A DNA stretch of 64,000 bases from Plantactinospora sp. BC1 (lineage in GTDB: Bacteria > Actinomycetota > Actinomycetes > Mycobacteriales > Micromonosporaceae). Shown here piece after piece: positions 42,201-49,004 of the stretch. The position numbers and the translations under genes were made by a program. The stretch spans positions 8,184,001 to 8,248,000 of the forward strand of contig NZ_CP028158.1 in assembly GCF_003030345.1 (NCBI RefSeq), read 5' to 3'. How positions within the stretch are numbered: the first letter of the stretch is position 1; every line of letters begins with the position of its first letter. The notes below the pieces were generated by a model. That model made no database searches, was not told where the DNA came from, and saw only the letters and a list, made by a program, of their open reading frames with translations.

Positions 42201-42360
42201 GGAGACGGAGGCGGTCCGGACCATCCTGCTCGACATGGGCTGCGCCTCCGGGCAGGGCTATCTCTTCGCCCGGCCGTTGAAGGACCACGACGTGCTGCGC
42301 TGGCTCGGCGACGCCCCCGCACCCGGCACCCTGCCGAAGCCCCGCCCCGCCGCCGAGTGA
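39217..42360 (+). CDS. Membrane-bound GGDEF-EAL cyclic-di-GMP enzyme
   Basis: A 1,047-residue protein: about eight to ten hydrophobic helices (1-310), a GAF-like region (about 330-470), a PAS domain (about 480-600), GGDEF and EAL domains. The GGDEF motif at residues 686-690 and EAL at 813-815 are intact, and the EAL domain keeps later acidic motifs (DDFGTGFSSLSYL), so both diguanylate cyclase and phosphodiesterase activities are possible. The architecture resembles the Streptomyces RmdA/RmdB type. The GTG start takes its ribosome site from a 16-bp tandem array. It controls cyclic-di-GMP, which sets development in streptomycetes; the role here is inferred. Confidence 0.93.
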   Translation: MSVRKLLAGYAGVNAALVVGFFALPVPRPVVTAAFGLTSMVAVAVGIRRYRPQRAYAWWLFVAALGVFAAGDTVYLLAANLPLGDSPADSGLVSDLFYLVMVPLIGAGLLGLTRSTTGARDRSGLLDFLIFTTAGAFLLWVMVIRPYLVGPGPSTFEQSVLAAYALLDVLLLATAVRVAVTSRGSVAGLLLAAGAAGMLVSDISYGAALLRGAWQPGGPDELGWLAFYVAWGAAALHPSMATLTEPAAPPDSEIDKTRLVLLGIAATLAPAVLLLEVVNGDVRDGAVIAVVGGVVFALVLSRLGDAVDGHRQAVARERSLRQSGAELVAATDTAEVRRAVRTAVARLVPRHSSHRMVFTINHTDGVPATTVSIWGPGMATPSPFYPAPTTAAARRSRLLRVRTLQPALAEQLRGFESVALCPLVGDGRVDGGASGAPRVGALLVATDSRLLPTLRDSLEVLAAQAAMALERISLNQEINRRDSEAYFRSLVQNAADVILIVDDDHRVRYASPSVRPVLGVEPADCTDLGTVLSPEDQLSVPALLDTALVESDRRGVDWSVRRPDGQWVQLEVTCRDLRRDRAVRGFVLTLRDITERVRLEQELTHRSVHDSLTGLANRASYQDQVYEAVEKARDGDRTVGTLSIDLDEFTAVNDTHGHAIGDALLVAAGQRLREIVGPNDLVARLGGDEFAVLIPDADDPEQVEQVADHLVRALAEPLEVGDTVVNGSVSVGVATTADASDAGELLQRADLALYVAKGAGKGRWCRYQSELHTAIVERLELRAALTEAVQKLSFSVDYQPIVDMRTGAAVGFEALARWHHPARGPVPPELFIGLAEETGLIEPIGDYVLRQAAGAVARWRAERGDEGVPYVSINVSARQLRTPGFVGTVRAALTAADVPPDRVMLEITESLLLRDQEPVWAELSELRTLGLRVAIDDFGTGFSSLSYLQQMPADVLKIDRSFTETVASSRRQRLLVEGIVRLAGTLGLDIIAEGVETEAVRTILLDMGCASGQGYLFARPLKDHDVLRWLGDAPAPGTLPKPRPAAE

Positions 42361-42476
42361 CGCCGCCCGGCCGCCGTGGGAAGCCGTCCTTCGCGAGGAC
42401 GCCGTTTGTCAGCGGTGGGAAGTCGCCTGGCCGCCGAGGGACGCGGGCGGTTCGGGGGCGCGGCCGGAGGCGACGG

Positions 42477-43055
42477 TCAGCCGGCCAGCGGGCGGACGAC
42501 CCGGGCCGGGTTGCCGACGGCGAGTACCCCGGCCGGCAGATCCCGGGTGACCACGCTGCCGGCACCGACCACGGTGTCCGGGCCGATGGTGACCCCGCCG
42601 AGCACGATCACCCCGCCGCCGAGCCAGACGTTGTCGCCGATGGTGATCGGCCGGGCCGCCTCCCAGCCGGCCCGTCGCTGCCCCGGGTCGAGCGGGTGGT
42701 GCGGGGTCAGCAGTTGCACGTTCGGCCCGACCTGCACGGCGGCGCCGATCTCGATCACCGCGACGTCCAGCAGCACGGTGTTGAAGTTCAGGAACGACCC
42801 GTCGCCGATCCGGATCTGGCTGCCGTAGTCGCAGTAGAACGGCGGCCGGACCACCACCCCGTCGCCGACCGCACCGAGCAGCTCGCGCAGCAGTTCCCGG
42901 TGCTGCTCCGGCCGGTCGGCCGGCGTCGAGTTGTAACGCTGCACGAGCAGGGCGGCCCGCCGGGTCAGCCCGGTCAGTTCCGGGTCGTCGGCCCGGTAGA
43001 GGTCACCGGCGAGCATCCGCTCCCGGGGCGAGCGCGGATCCGCGTCGGTGACCAT
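42477..43055 (-). CDS. Sugar O-acetyltransferase, maltose acetyltransferase family
   Basis: A left-handed beta-helix acyltransferase of 192 residues with the N-terminal Mac domain (ERMLAGDLYRADDPEL) and the catalytic-histidine segment LLTPHHPLD. The C-terminus holds hexapeptide repeats (GGVTIGPDTVVGAGSVVT). Acceptor unknown; the family acetylates sugars such as maltose or Nod factor backbones. It starts with GTG/ATG at 43053-43055. It is 18 bp downstream of dapD on the same strand. Confidence 0.9.
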   Translation of the reverse strand: MVTDADPRSPRERMLAGDLYRADDPELTGLTRRAALLVQRYNSTPADRPEQHRELLRELLGAVGDGVVVRPPFYCDYGSQIRIGDGSFLNFNTVLLDVAVIEIGAAVQVGPNVQLLTPHHPLDPGQRRAGWEAARPITIGDNVWLGGGVIVLGGVTIGPDTVVGAGSVVTRDLPAGVLAVGNPARVVRPLAG

Positions 43056-43073
43056 CTCGCCGCACCCGTTTCC

Positions 43074-44027
43074 TCAGTCGTTGGCGTGCAGGGCGGCGTT
43101 CAGCTCGATGCCCCGGCCGGTACGCGGCTTCGCCTCCAGGGCGCCGGTCACCGAGTTGCGCCAGAACAGCAGCCCGTCGACGCCGGAGAGTTCCCGGGCC
43201 TTGACCACCCGGCCGTCCGGCAGGGTCACCTTCGAGCCGGCCGTGATGTAGCAGCCCGCCTCGACCACGCAGTCGTCGCCGAGGGAGATCCCGATCCCGG
43301 CGTTGGCGCCGAGCAGGCTCCGCTCGCCGATCCGGACCTTCTCCTTGCCGCCGCCGGAGAGGGTACCCATGATCGAGGCGCCGGCACCGACGTCGGAGCC
43401 GTCCCCGACCACCACCCCGGCGACGATCCGCCCCTCCACCATGGAGGCGCCGAGGGTGCCGGCGTTGAAGTTGCAGAAGCCCTCGTGCATCACGGTGGTG
43501 CCGCTGGCCAGGTGGGCGCCGAGGCGTACCCGGTCGGCGTCGGCGATCCGGACCCCGGACGGGACGACGTAGTCGGTCATCCGGGGGAACTTGTCGACCC
43601 CGTAGACGGCCAGGTGCCGGCCGGCGGCCCGCTCGATCACCCGCAGCTCGTCGACCCGCTCCGGCGGGCACGGGCCGGCCGAGGTCCAGGCGACGTTCGC
43701 CAGCACCCCGAAGATGCCGTCGAGGTTCAGCTCGTTGGGCCGGACCAGGCGGTGGGAGAGGAGATGCAACCGGAGGTACGCGTCGGCGGCGTCCTTGATC
43801 GGGTCGGCCAGCGAGCCGATCTCGGTCGCCACCACGGCGGTACGCAGCCCCGGCAGCGCCCGCTCGCCGATCGCGCCCGGCGGCAGGTCGAGCACGTCGC
43901 CGTCCTCGCCCGCGACGAGCGGGGACGAACCCAGGCCGAGCTTGCCGGTCGGATACCACGTGTCGAGCACCTGGTCCCCGGCGAGCGTGGCTACTCCGAT
44001 CCCCCAGGCGGGCTGTGCGGTCGTCAC
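43074..44027 (-). CDS. dapD: Tetrahydrodipicolinate N-succinyltransferase
   Basis: Succinylates tetrahydrodipicolinate, the first committed succinyl step to diaminopimelate and lysine. The 317-residue protein has the actinobacterial type of N-terminus and a left-handed beta-helix with hexapeptide repeats ([20 protein letters not shown] is typical). Divergent from dapE with a 116-bp gap holding both promoters, so the two may be co-controlled. dapC, for the next enzyme, is at 26.2 kb. Confidence 0.95.
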   Translation of the reverse strand: MTTAQPAWGIGVATLAGDQVLDTWYPTGKLGLGSSPLVAGEDGDVLDLPPGAIGERALPGLRTAVVATEIGSLADPIKDAADAYLRLHLLSHRLVRPNELNLDGIFGVLANVAWTSAGPCPPERVDELRVIERAAGRHLAVYGVDKFPRMTDYVVPSGVRIADADRVRLGAHLASGTTVMHEGFCNFNAGTLGASMVEGRIVAGVVVGDGSDVGAGASIMGTLSGGGKEKVRIGERSLLGANAGIGISLGDDCVVEAGCYITAGSKVTLPDGRVVKARELSGVDGLLFWRNSVTGALEAKPRTGRGIELNAALHAND

Positions 44028-44143
44028 CCGGTTTACCTCTCCGTCATCCGTCTGGCACCTCGGCTCAGCCGTGAGTGTGGAACGTCATTTCCGAGCCTTG
44101 GACGCGTCCCGCCGATACGACCTTGACGGTACCGTCTCCCACC

Positions 44144-45217
44144 ATGGAGAACCCGCTCACCCCCGAGGTGTTGGCCGATCCGGTGGCGTTGACCCGTGCC
44201 CTGGTCGACATCGAGTCCGTCTCGCGCAACGAGAAGGAGATCGCGGACTGCGTCGAGGAGGTGCTCAGGAACGTCCCGCACCTGACCGTGGCCCGGCACA
44301 GCAACACGATCATGGCTCGTACCGACCTCGGGCGGGCCCAGCGGGTGGTGTTGGCGGGGCACCTGGACACCGTGCCGTTGAACAACAACTTCCCGTCGAG
44401 CGTGCAGGGTGACCTGATCTACGGCTGCGGCACCTCGGACATGAAGTCCGGGGTGGCGTACGCGCTGCACCTGGCGGTGAGCGTGCCCGAGCCCCGGTAC
44501 GACGTCACCTACTTCTTCTACGAGGCCGAGGAGATCGAGTCCCGCTACAACGGGCTGACCCTGGTCGCGCAGGCGCATCCGGAGTGGCTGACCGCCGACT
44601 TCGCGGTGTTGCTGGAGCCCACCCACGGGGTGGTGGAGGCGGGCTGCCAGGGCACGATGGGGGCGATCGTCAGCGCGACCGGCCGGCGGGCACACTCGGC
44701 CCGCTCGTGGAACGGGGTGAACGCGATCCACGGGATCGGCGGCGCGCTCAACCGACTGGCCGGGTACCAGGCCCGGATGGTCACCATCGACGGCTGCGTG
44801 TACCGCGAGGGGATGAACGCGGTCCGGATCAGCGGCGGCGTCGCCGGCAACGTGGTACCGGACCTCTGCGAGATGCAGGTGAACTACCGGTTCGCGCCGG
44901 ACCGGACGGTCGAGGAGGCGGAGGCACACGTACGCGAGGTCTTCGACGGCTACCTGGTCCGGGTGATCGAGTCGGCGCCGGGTGCGCTGCCGGGGCTGAC
45001 CGAGGCGCCGGCCCGGGAGTTCCTGGCGGCGGTCGGCGCGGAACCGGTCGGCAAGCTGGGCTGGACGGACGTGTCGCGCTTCGCCGCGCTGGGCATTCCG
45101 GCGCTCAACTTCGGGCCGGGCGACCCGAACCTGGCGCACGCCCCCGACGAGCACGTGGAGATCGGCAAGATCCGGGACGGCGCGGCTACCCTGCACCGCT
45201 GGCTCGCCTCGCACTGA
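44144..45217 (+). CDS. dapE: Succinyl-diaminopimelate desuccinylase
   Basis: Metalloenzyme of the M20 family that removes succinate from N-succinyl-diaminopimelate. The 357-residue protein has metal and catalytic motifs in order: AGHLDTVP (about 65-72), YGCGTSDMKSG, YEAEEIE with the general base Glu, and the terminal HAPDEHVEIGKI. The ATG at 44144 fits the family and lies 8 nt after a possible -10 TACCGT; an upstream in-frame ATG at 44075 lies in the dapD promoter. No ribosome site is seen. Confidence 0.94.
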   Translation: MENPLTPEVLADPVALTRALVDIESVSRNEKEIADCVEEVLRNVPHLTVARHSNTIMARTDLGRAQRVVLAGHLDTVPLNNNFPSSVQGDLIYGCGTSDMKSGVAYALHLAVSVPEPRYDVTYFFYEAEEIESRYNGLTLVAQAHPEWLTADFAVLLEPTHGVVEAGCQGTMGAIVSATGRRAHSARSWNGVNAIHGIGGALNRLAGYQARMVTIDGCVYREGMNAVRISGGVAGNVVPDLCEMQVNYRFAPDRTVEEAEAHVREVFDGYLVRVIESAPGALPGLTEAPAREFLAAVGAEPVGKLGWTDVSRFAALGIPALNFGPGDPNLAHAPDEHVEIGKIRDGAATLHRWLASH

Positions 45218-45237
45218 GCCGTCAGGCGGAACGCGGC

Positions 45238-45285
45238 CCGGTGCCGGCCGGCGGTGGCCCCTTTGCCGCCGGCCGGCACCGGTTT
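45238..45285. terminator. Bidirectional hairpin between converging genes
   Basis: CCGGTGCCGGCCGGCGG (45238-45254) and CCGCCGGCCGGCACCGG (45266-45282) form a perfect 17-bp stem with an 11-nt loop, followed by TTT. It lies between the dapE stop and the end of the small minus-strand gene. Confidence 0.85.
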
Positions 45286-45311
45286 CCCCGTGATATTCGG
45301 TCGGCGGACTG

Positions 45312-45479
45312 TTAGCCGTCGACGTGCTGCTGCGTACGCGATTCCTGGTCCGGCCCCGGGTCGTCGATGGCGCCGGCCGGCGCGGCGTTGCGCGCCATCC
45401 GGCGCTCCGCAACCACCGCCCGGATCCGGCGCTGCATCTGCCGTCGAAGTCGGATGATCTCCCCGCTGGTCATCACCAT
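45312..45479 (-). CDS. Small basic protein (55 aa), unknown
   Basis: A 55-residue product, MVMTSGEIIRLRRQMQRRI at its start, with an Arg-rich amphipathic helix and an acidic tail. The ATG at 45477-45479 has a CGGGGGGC site; an ATG two codons later is an alternative. I recognise no family. The clean ribosome site and terminator downstream support a real gene. Confidence 0.55.
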   Translation of the reverse strand: MVMTSGEIIRLRRQMQRRIRAVVAERRMARNAAPAGAIDDPGPDQESRTQQHVDG

Positions 45480-45631
45480 TGCCCCCCGAAGGTGCGCGGC
45501 CGTGGTGTGGGCGCCGCGCTTTCCCCCTTTGTGATTGGTAGACGCCCGCCAGCGCCGTTTGGTTGCGTCGGCGCTGGATGTTTGTCCTGTGAGGTACCGG
45601 ATCACGCCACCCCGGCCGTGGTCCACCGGAT

Positions 45632-45637
45632 TACCGT
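45632..45637 (+). promoter_or_regulatory. -10 element for a leaderless LOG-family transcript
   Basis: TACCGT is followed by 7 nt and the ATG at 45645; there is no convincing ribosome site. Confidence 0.45.
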
Positions 45638-45644
45638 GGACCCC

Positions 45645-46514
45645 ATGAACCACAGCGAGGGGCGAAACGGCGGCCGGGGTCCGGGACCGGAACGGCACCG
45701 GGGTGCGGTCACCCTGCGCCGCGAGGCGATTCCGATGAGTACGGCCGACCAGCGGCTGCTCGACTCCCGCAGCCGGGGCGACTGGAAGACCAAGGACGCC
45801 TGGCGAGCACTGCGCATCCTGTCCGAGTTCGTGGAGGGCTTCGACACCCTGGCCGATCTGCCCCCGGCGGTCAGCGTCTTCGGCTCGGCCCGGAGCAAGC
45901 CGGACAGCCCGGAGTGTGAGCTGGCCGAGGAGCTGGGTGCGGCGCTGGCAGCCGCCGGCTACGCGGTGATCACCGGGGGCGGGCCGGGCGTGATGGAGGC
46001 GGCCAACCGGGGCGCCACCGAGGCGGGCGGGCTCTCGGTCGGGCTCGGCATCGAGCTGCCGTTCGAGCAGGGCATCAACGACTGGGTCGACATGGCGATC
46101 GACTTCCGGTACTTCTTCGCCCGCAAGACCATGTTCGTCAAGTACGCCCAGGCGTTCGTGGTGCTGCCCGGTGGCTTCGGCACCCTGGACGAACTCTTCG
46201 AGGCGTTGACGCTGGTGCAGACCGGCAAGGTGACCCGGTTCCCGGTGGTCCTGATGGGTACGGCGTACTGGAGCGGGCTGCTCGACTGGCTCCGGGACAC
46301 CCTCGCCGCCGACGGGAAGATCGGCCTCGCCGACCTCGAACTGATCATCGTGACCGACGACGTGAACGCCGCCGTCCGGCACATCATCGAGGCGGACGCG
46401 GCGCTCGCCGCCGAGCAGGAGGCGCTCCAGGAGACCGCGATCGCCCAGGCCGAGGCGGCCCAGCAGTCGGCGGCCCAGGAGGCGGCGGCCCAGCAGTCAA
46501 GCGCCCAGCAGTAG
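45645..46514 (+). CDS. LOG-family (TIGR00730) protein, cytokinin-riboside phosphate hydrolase type
   Basis: A 289-residue protein with the LOG signature PGGFGTLDELFE and the upstream GGGPGVMEAANRGA glycine loop. Members release a base from nucleoside 5'-monophosphates. The longer N-terminus (MNHSEGR...) resembles actinobacterial homologues, so I prefer the ATG at 45645 to the ATG at 45735. The last 30 residues are an Ala/Gln-rich repeat (AQQS type), also repeated in the DNA. dapE lies two genes upstream. Confidence 0.88.
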   Translation: MNHSEGRNGGRGPGPERHRGAVTLRREAIPMSTADQRLLDSRSRGDWKTKDAWRALRILSEFVEGFDTLADLPPAVSVFGSARSKPDSPECELAEELGAALAAAGYAVITGGGPGVMEAANRGATEAGGLSVGLGIELPFEQGINDWVDMAIDFRYFFARKTMFVKYAQAFVVLPGGFGTLDELFEALTLVQTGKVTRFPVVLMGTAYWSGLLDWLRDTLAADGKIGLADLELIIVTDDVNAAVRHIIEADAALAAEQEALQETAIAQAEAAQQSAAQEAAAQQSSAQQ

Positions 46515-46536
46515 GCGGGAGGCCCGCCGCACCTGC

Positions 46537-46707
46537 TCAGCGGGGCAGGTTGGCGGCGGCGCGCAGGGCGGCGTGCAGGTCGTCGTGGCGGTGTGCCAGG
46601 GTCACCACGCCGTCGCGTACCCGGAACAGCGTCGCCACCCTGGTCGGCGCGGTACGGCCAGCGTCCGCCGCCGTGCGCTCGGGCCAGGTGGCGTCCTGCT
46701 ATGCGAT
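46537..46707 (-). pseudogene. Fragment of a SnoaL/NTF2-like gene
   Basis: On the minus strand, a frame ending at 46537-46539 reads about 50 residues (ATLFRVRDGVVTLAHRHDD) that resemble the end of SnoaL-like (NTF2-fold) proteins. Upstream it runs into a stop and the operator region of the marR gene. The rest of the gene is missing. Support is a short match only. Confidence 0.42.
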
Positions 46708-46713
46708 TCGCAT
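46701..46713. promoter_or_regulatory. MarR operator copy 1
   Basis: ATGCGATTCGCAT is a perfect 6-1-6 palindrome, 47 bp upstream of the marR start. A second copy with one change lies 21 bp away centre to centre, two turns of the helix. Confidence 0.7.
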
Positions 46714-46721
46714 GGCACCGT

Positions 46722-46734
46722 ATGTGATTCGCAT
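46722..46734. promoter_or_regulatory. MarR operator copy 2
   Basis: ATGTGATTCGCAT, one base from the perfect palindrome of copy 1, in the same face of the helix. MarR-family proteins typically bind such sites to repress their own gene. Confidence 0.65.
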
Positions 46735-46759
46735 AAGTGCTGCAAGAGAGGGGCTGGGG

Positions 46760-47200
46760 ATGGCTTCGGGCGGGCGGGTGCTCTTCTCGTTCGTGCGCTA
46801 CTGGTCCCGGCGCTGGACCGGTGTCGGCCTCGGCGTCGACGCCGAGCGGGGCCGGGACGTGATGGTGGTGGAGGCGGTGGCGGCGCTGACCGGCCGCGGC
46901 GTGGTGGCGTCGGTCAACGACGTGGCCCGGGAACTCGGCGTCGACCAGTCCGGCGCCAGCCGGATGGTGTCCCGGGCCGAGCGGCTCGGGCTGCTCTCCC
47001 GGGTGCGACCCTCGGTCGTCGGCGGTACGACGGCGATCTCCGTCACGGGGGAGGGGCGGGAACTGCTGTGTGCCGCGTACGCCTGGCAGGACGAGGTGCT
47101 GCGCACCCTGACGGCCGACTGGTCGCGGGCGGAGGTCCGTACGCTCGTCGAGCTGATGGGCCGGCTGGTCGAGGCCCAGCACCGCATCGACTCTCACTAG
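46760..47200 (+). CDS. MarR-family transcriptional regulator
   Basis: A 146-residue winged-helix regulator. The DNA-binding region is about 50-90 (VARELGVDQSGASRMVSRAERLGLL, helix-turn-helix and wing). The ATG at 46760 has a GAGAGGGG site. Twin operators upstream indicate autoregulation. No obvious partner gene survives: a SnoaL-like fragment is upstream and an IS remnant is downstream. Confidence 0.88.
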   Translation: MASGGRVLFSFVRYWSRRWTGVGLGVDAERGRDVMVVEAVAALTGRGVVASVNDVARELGVDQSGASRMVSRAERLGLLSRVRPSVVGGTTAISVTGEGRELLCAAYAWQDEVLRTLTADWSRAEVRTLVELMGRLVEAQHRIDSH

Positions 47201-47687
47201 TGCCCTGTCTTTGGAAGGTTGACCGGGTAACCCGGTGCTTCCAGGTGTCTCCGAGCCGGGATCTCCTGACGTCGGGTGGGGAGCGGGGTGGCGATACTCG
47301 CCGAGGAGACTGTCGAGCTGCCCCGCTTGTGCGCCCACCTCCCCGGCTGCCCGAACCCGGTCCCGCCCGCAGGTCGACGGCGAACCGCAGCACGCCGTCG
47401 GCAACCCCGGCTTCCGTGCCCCGCCTGTGCACCCAGCTCGACAGTCTCCGCGCCGCCTACCCCGGGTGCGCCGCCGGTCGCTCACGTGGTTGCCGGCTGT
47501 CCGCCCAGCGATGCCGGCGCCATGCAAGGACGAGGCAACAGCATCTCCCGCCAGCGGCGAACCTTGCTTATCGTCCTCTCGCGGTGCCAGAGCGAGCCTC
47601 CTGCTCCACCTCGCCGGACACCTGCACCGAGCGCTCTCTGACCTCCTCGCCACCTCACCTCGGCTGGGTGCCTGAGCCTGCCCCCTC
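47201..47687. other. Gene-free stretch, possibly decayed coding sequence
   Basis: This interval between the marR stop and the IS5-type remnant has only short frames in all readings. One plus-strand frame contains a Gly-Cys-Pro-rich segment repeating an LCA.L/PGC pattern (about 47,310-47,470). It could be a decayed phage- or plasmid-like gene, but I recognise nothing certain. Confidence 0.4.
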
Positions 47688-47941
47688 AGAGAGTGTTGTG
47701 ATACCTCGGCGTGACCTTTGCTGACTCTTTGGACGAAGATCACTTCTGTGTCGTTGTGTTTGTAAACCGGCGTACGAGTCGTCGCTGACTGATCGGCAGT
47801 GGGCGGTGATCGAGCCGGCTGATGGCCGCCCGCCTCGCTGGCGAGGACATCGAGCCGCAGGGCCCGATCGAGACCGAAGCGGCTCGACGCCTCGACAACG
47901 AACTCAACCAGAAGTAGTCATCCAGTTACCCAACACTCTCT
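47688..47941 (+). mobile_element. IS5-family remnant with short inverted repeats
   Basis: AGAGAGTGTTG (47688-47698) and CAACACTCTCT (47931-47941) are perfect 11-bp inverted repeats 254 bp apart overall. Inside, a frame at about 47773-47817 reads YESSLTDRQWAVIEP, the opening of IS5/IS4-family transposases, and a different frame ends in LDNELNQK and a stop (47917). The element has lost most of its transposase. The flanks read ctcag and cttag. Confidence 0.65.
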
Positions 47942-47955
47942 TAGGCTCACTCGAC

Positions 47956-48987
47956 ATGCGCGTGACCCACTCCCTCCTGCACGCCGAGGACCTCGCCCGG
48001 CTCGTGGAACGGGAGTACGCCATCGCGGCGCCCGTCAGGGTGAGCTTGCTGAACCGCGGCTTCAACGACACCTATCTGGTCACCGAGGCCGAGGGCGGTC
48101 GCCGCGTGCTGCGGGTCTACAACCGAGAGAAGTACTGGATCCGCTCTGAGTCCGACCTCCGCTTCGAGCTCGACCTGCTTGAGCACCTGGCCTCGGCCGG
48201 GTTGGGCGTCATCCGCCCGTACCAGCGGACCCTCGGCGACCGGCTCGGCCGGCTGACGGCGCCGGAAGGCGAACGATGCTTCGCGCTGTTCACCCACGCG
48301 CCCGGCACGCCGCTGCACGAAGGCACGCTGACCGTCGAGCAATGGCGCGAGTTCGGCTCCGGCATCGCCCGGATGCACCTGGCGATGGACGGCTTCCTCA
48401 CCAACCACCACCGCTACCACCTCGACGAACGGATCCTCGTCGAACGGCCGCTGGCCAGCCTGGCACCCTATGCCGGCTCGGACCGGGCCGCAGCGGACCT
48501 CGCCGAACTCGGCACGCTCGGCGAGCGGCTGACCGGCGAGATCCAGCGACTCCGGTCGATCGACGGCGCATACGGAATCATCCATGCGGACCTGCACCGG
48601 GGCAACACCAACATCGACGGCGACGGACGGTTCGTCACCTTCGACTTTGACCACTGCGGGTTCGGGTTACGCGCGTACGACCTGGTCGCCCTCTATTGCG
48701 GGCCCGACGCGCCGCAGGAGGATCGCGAACGCTGGGCAGCGGTCCTCGCCGGCTACCAGCGGGTCCGCCCGTTGAGCCGGAGCGAGGTGGCCGGCTTCCC
48801 CGTACTGGCTGCCTGCCGGGGGATGTGGGACATCGGTGATTGGCTCGGTGCCGCCGACCGTACCGGCGACGCCTGGATGACCGAAGCGGTGCTCGCCAGG
48901 CTGCTGACGGACGTCCGCAAGGCGGAATCCGATCCCACACCCCGGCCCGCCGCCGAGCAACCGAACAACGGATCAGGCGACGGGTAA
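47956..48987 (+). CDS. Kinase-like protein of the SrkA/APH family
   Basis: A 343-residue phosphotransferase of the protein-kinase-like fold, near SrkA/RdoA and homoserine kinase type II. The catalytic loop is IIHADLHRGNTN and the metal Asp is in FDFDHCGFG. The ATG at 47956 fits the family (LLHAEDLARLVEREY is an N-terminal family element) but has no ribosome site, since the IS5-type remnant ends 14 bp before it. A GTG at 47806 in the same frame would add 50 residues of IS-derived sequence. Substrate unknown. Confidence 0.85.
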   Translation: MRVTHSLLHAEDLARLVEREYAIAAPVRVSLLNRGFNDTYLVTEAEGGRRVLRVYNREKYWIRSESDLRFELDLLEHLASAGLGVIRPYQRTLGDRLGRLTAPEGERCFALFTHAPGTPLHEGTLTVEQWREFGSGIARMHLAMDGFLTNHHRYHLDERILVERPLASLAPYAGSDRAAADLAELGTLGERLTGEIQRLRSIDGAYGIIHADLHRGNTNIDGDGRFVTFDFDHCGFGLRAYDLVALYCGPDAPQEDRERWAAVLAGYQRVRPLSRSEVAGFPVLAACRGMWDIGDWLGAADRTGDAWMTEAVLARLLTDVRKAESDPTPRPAAEQPNNGSGDG

Positions 48988-49004
48988 CGCCGCAGGCGCT
49001 CTCG

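Noticed and set aside
40914-44126. A 1,070-codon frame on the plus strand
   Set aside because: It overlaps the GGDEF-EAL gene and is antisense to the acetyltransferase and dapD; no recognisable domains.
47201-47690. Coding gene in the GC-rich gap after marR
   Set aside because: No frame keeps a recognisable domain from start to stop; it is left as decayed or non-coding.
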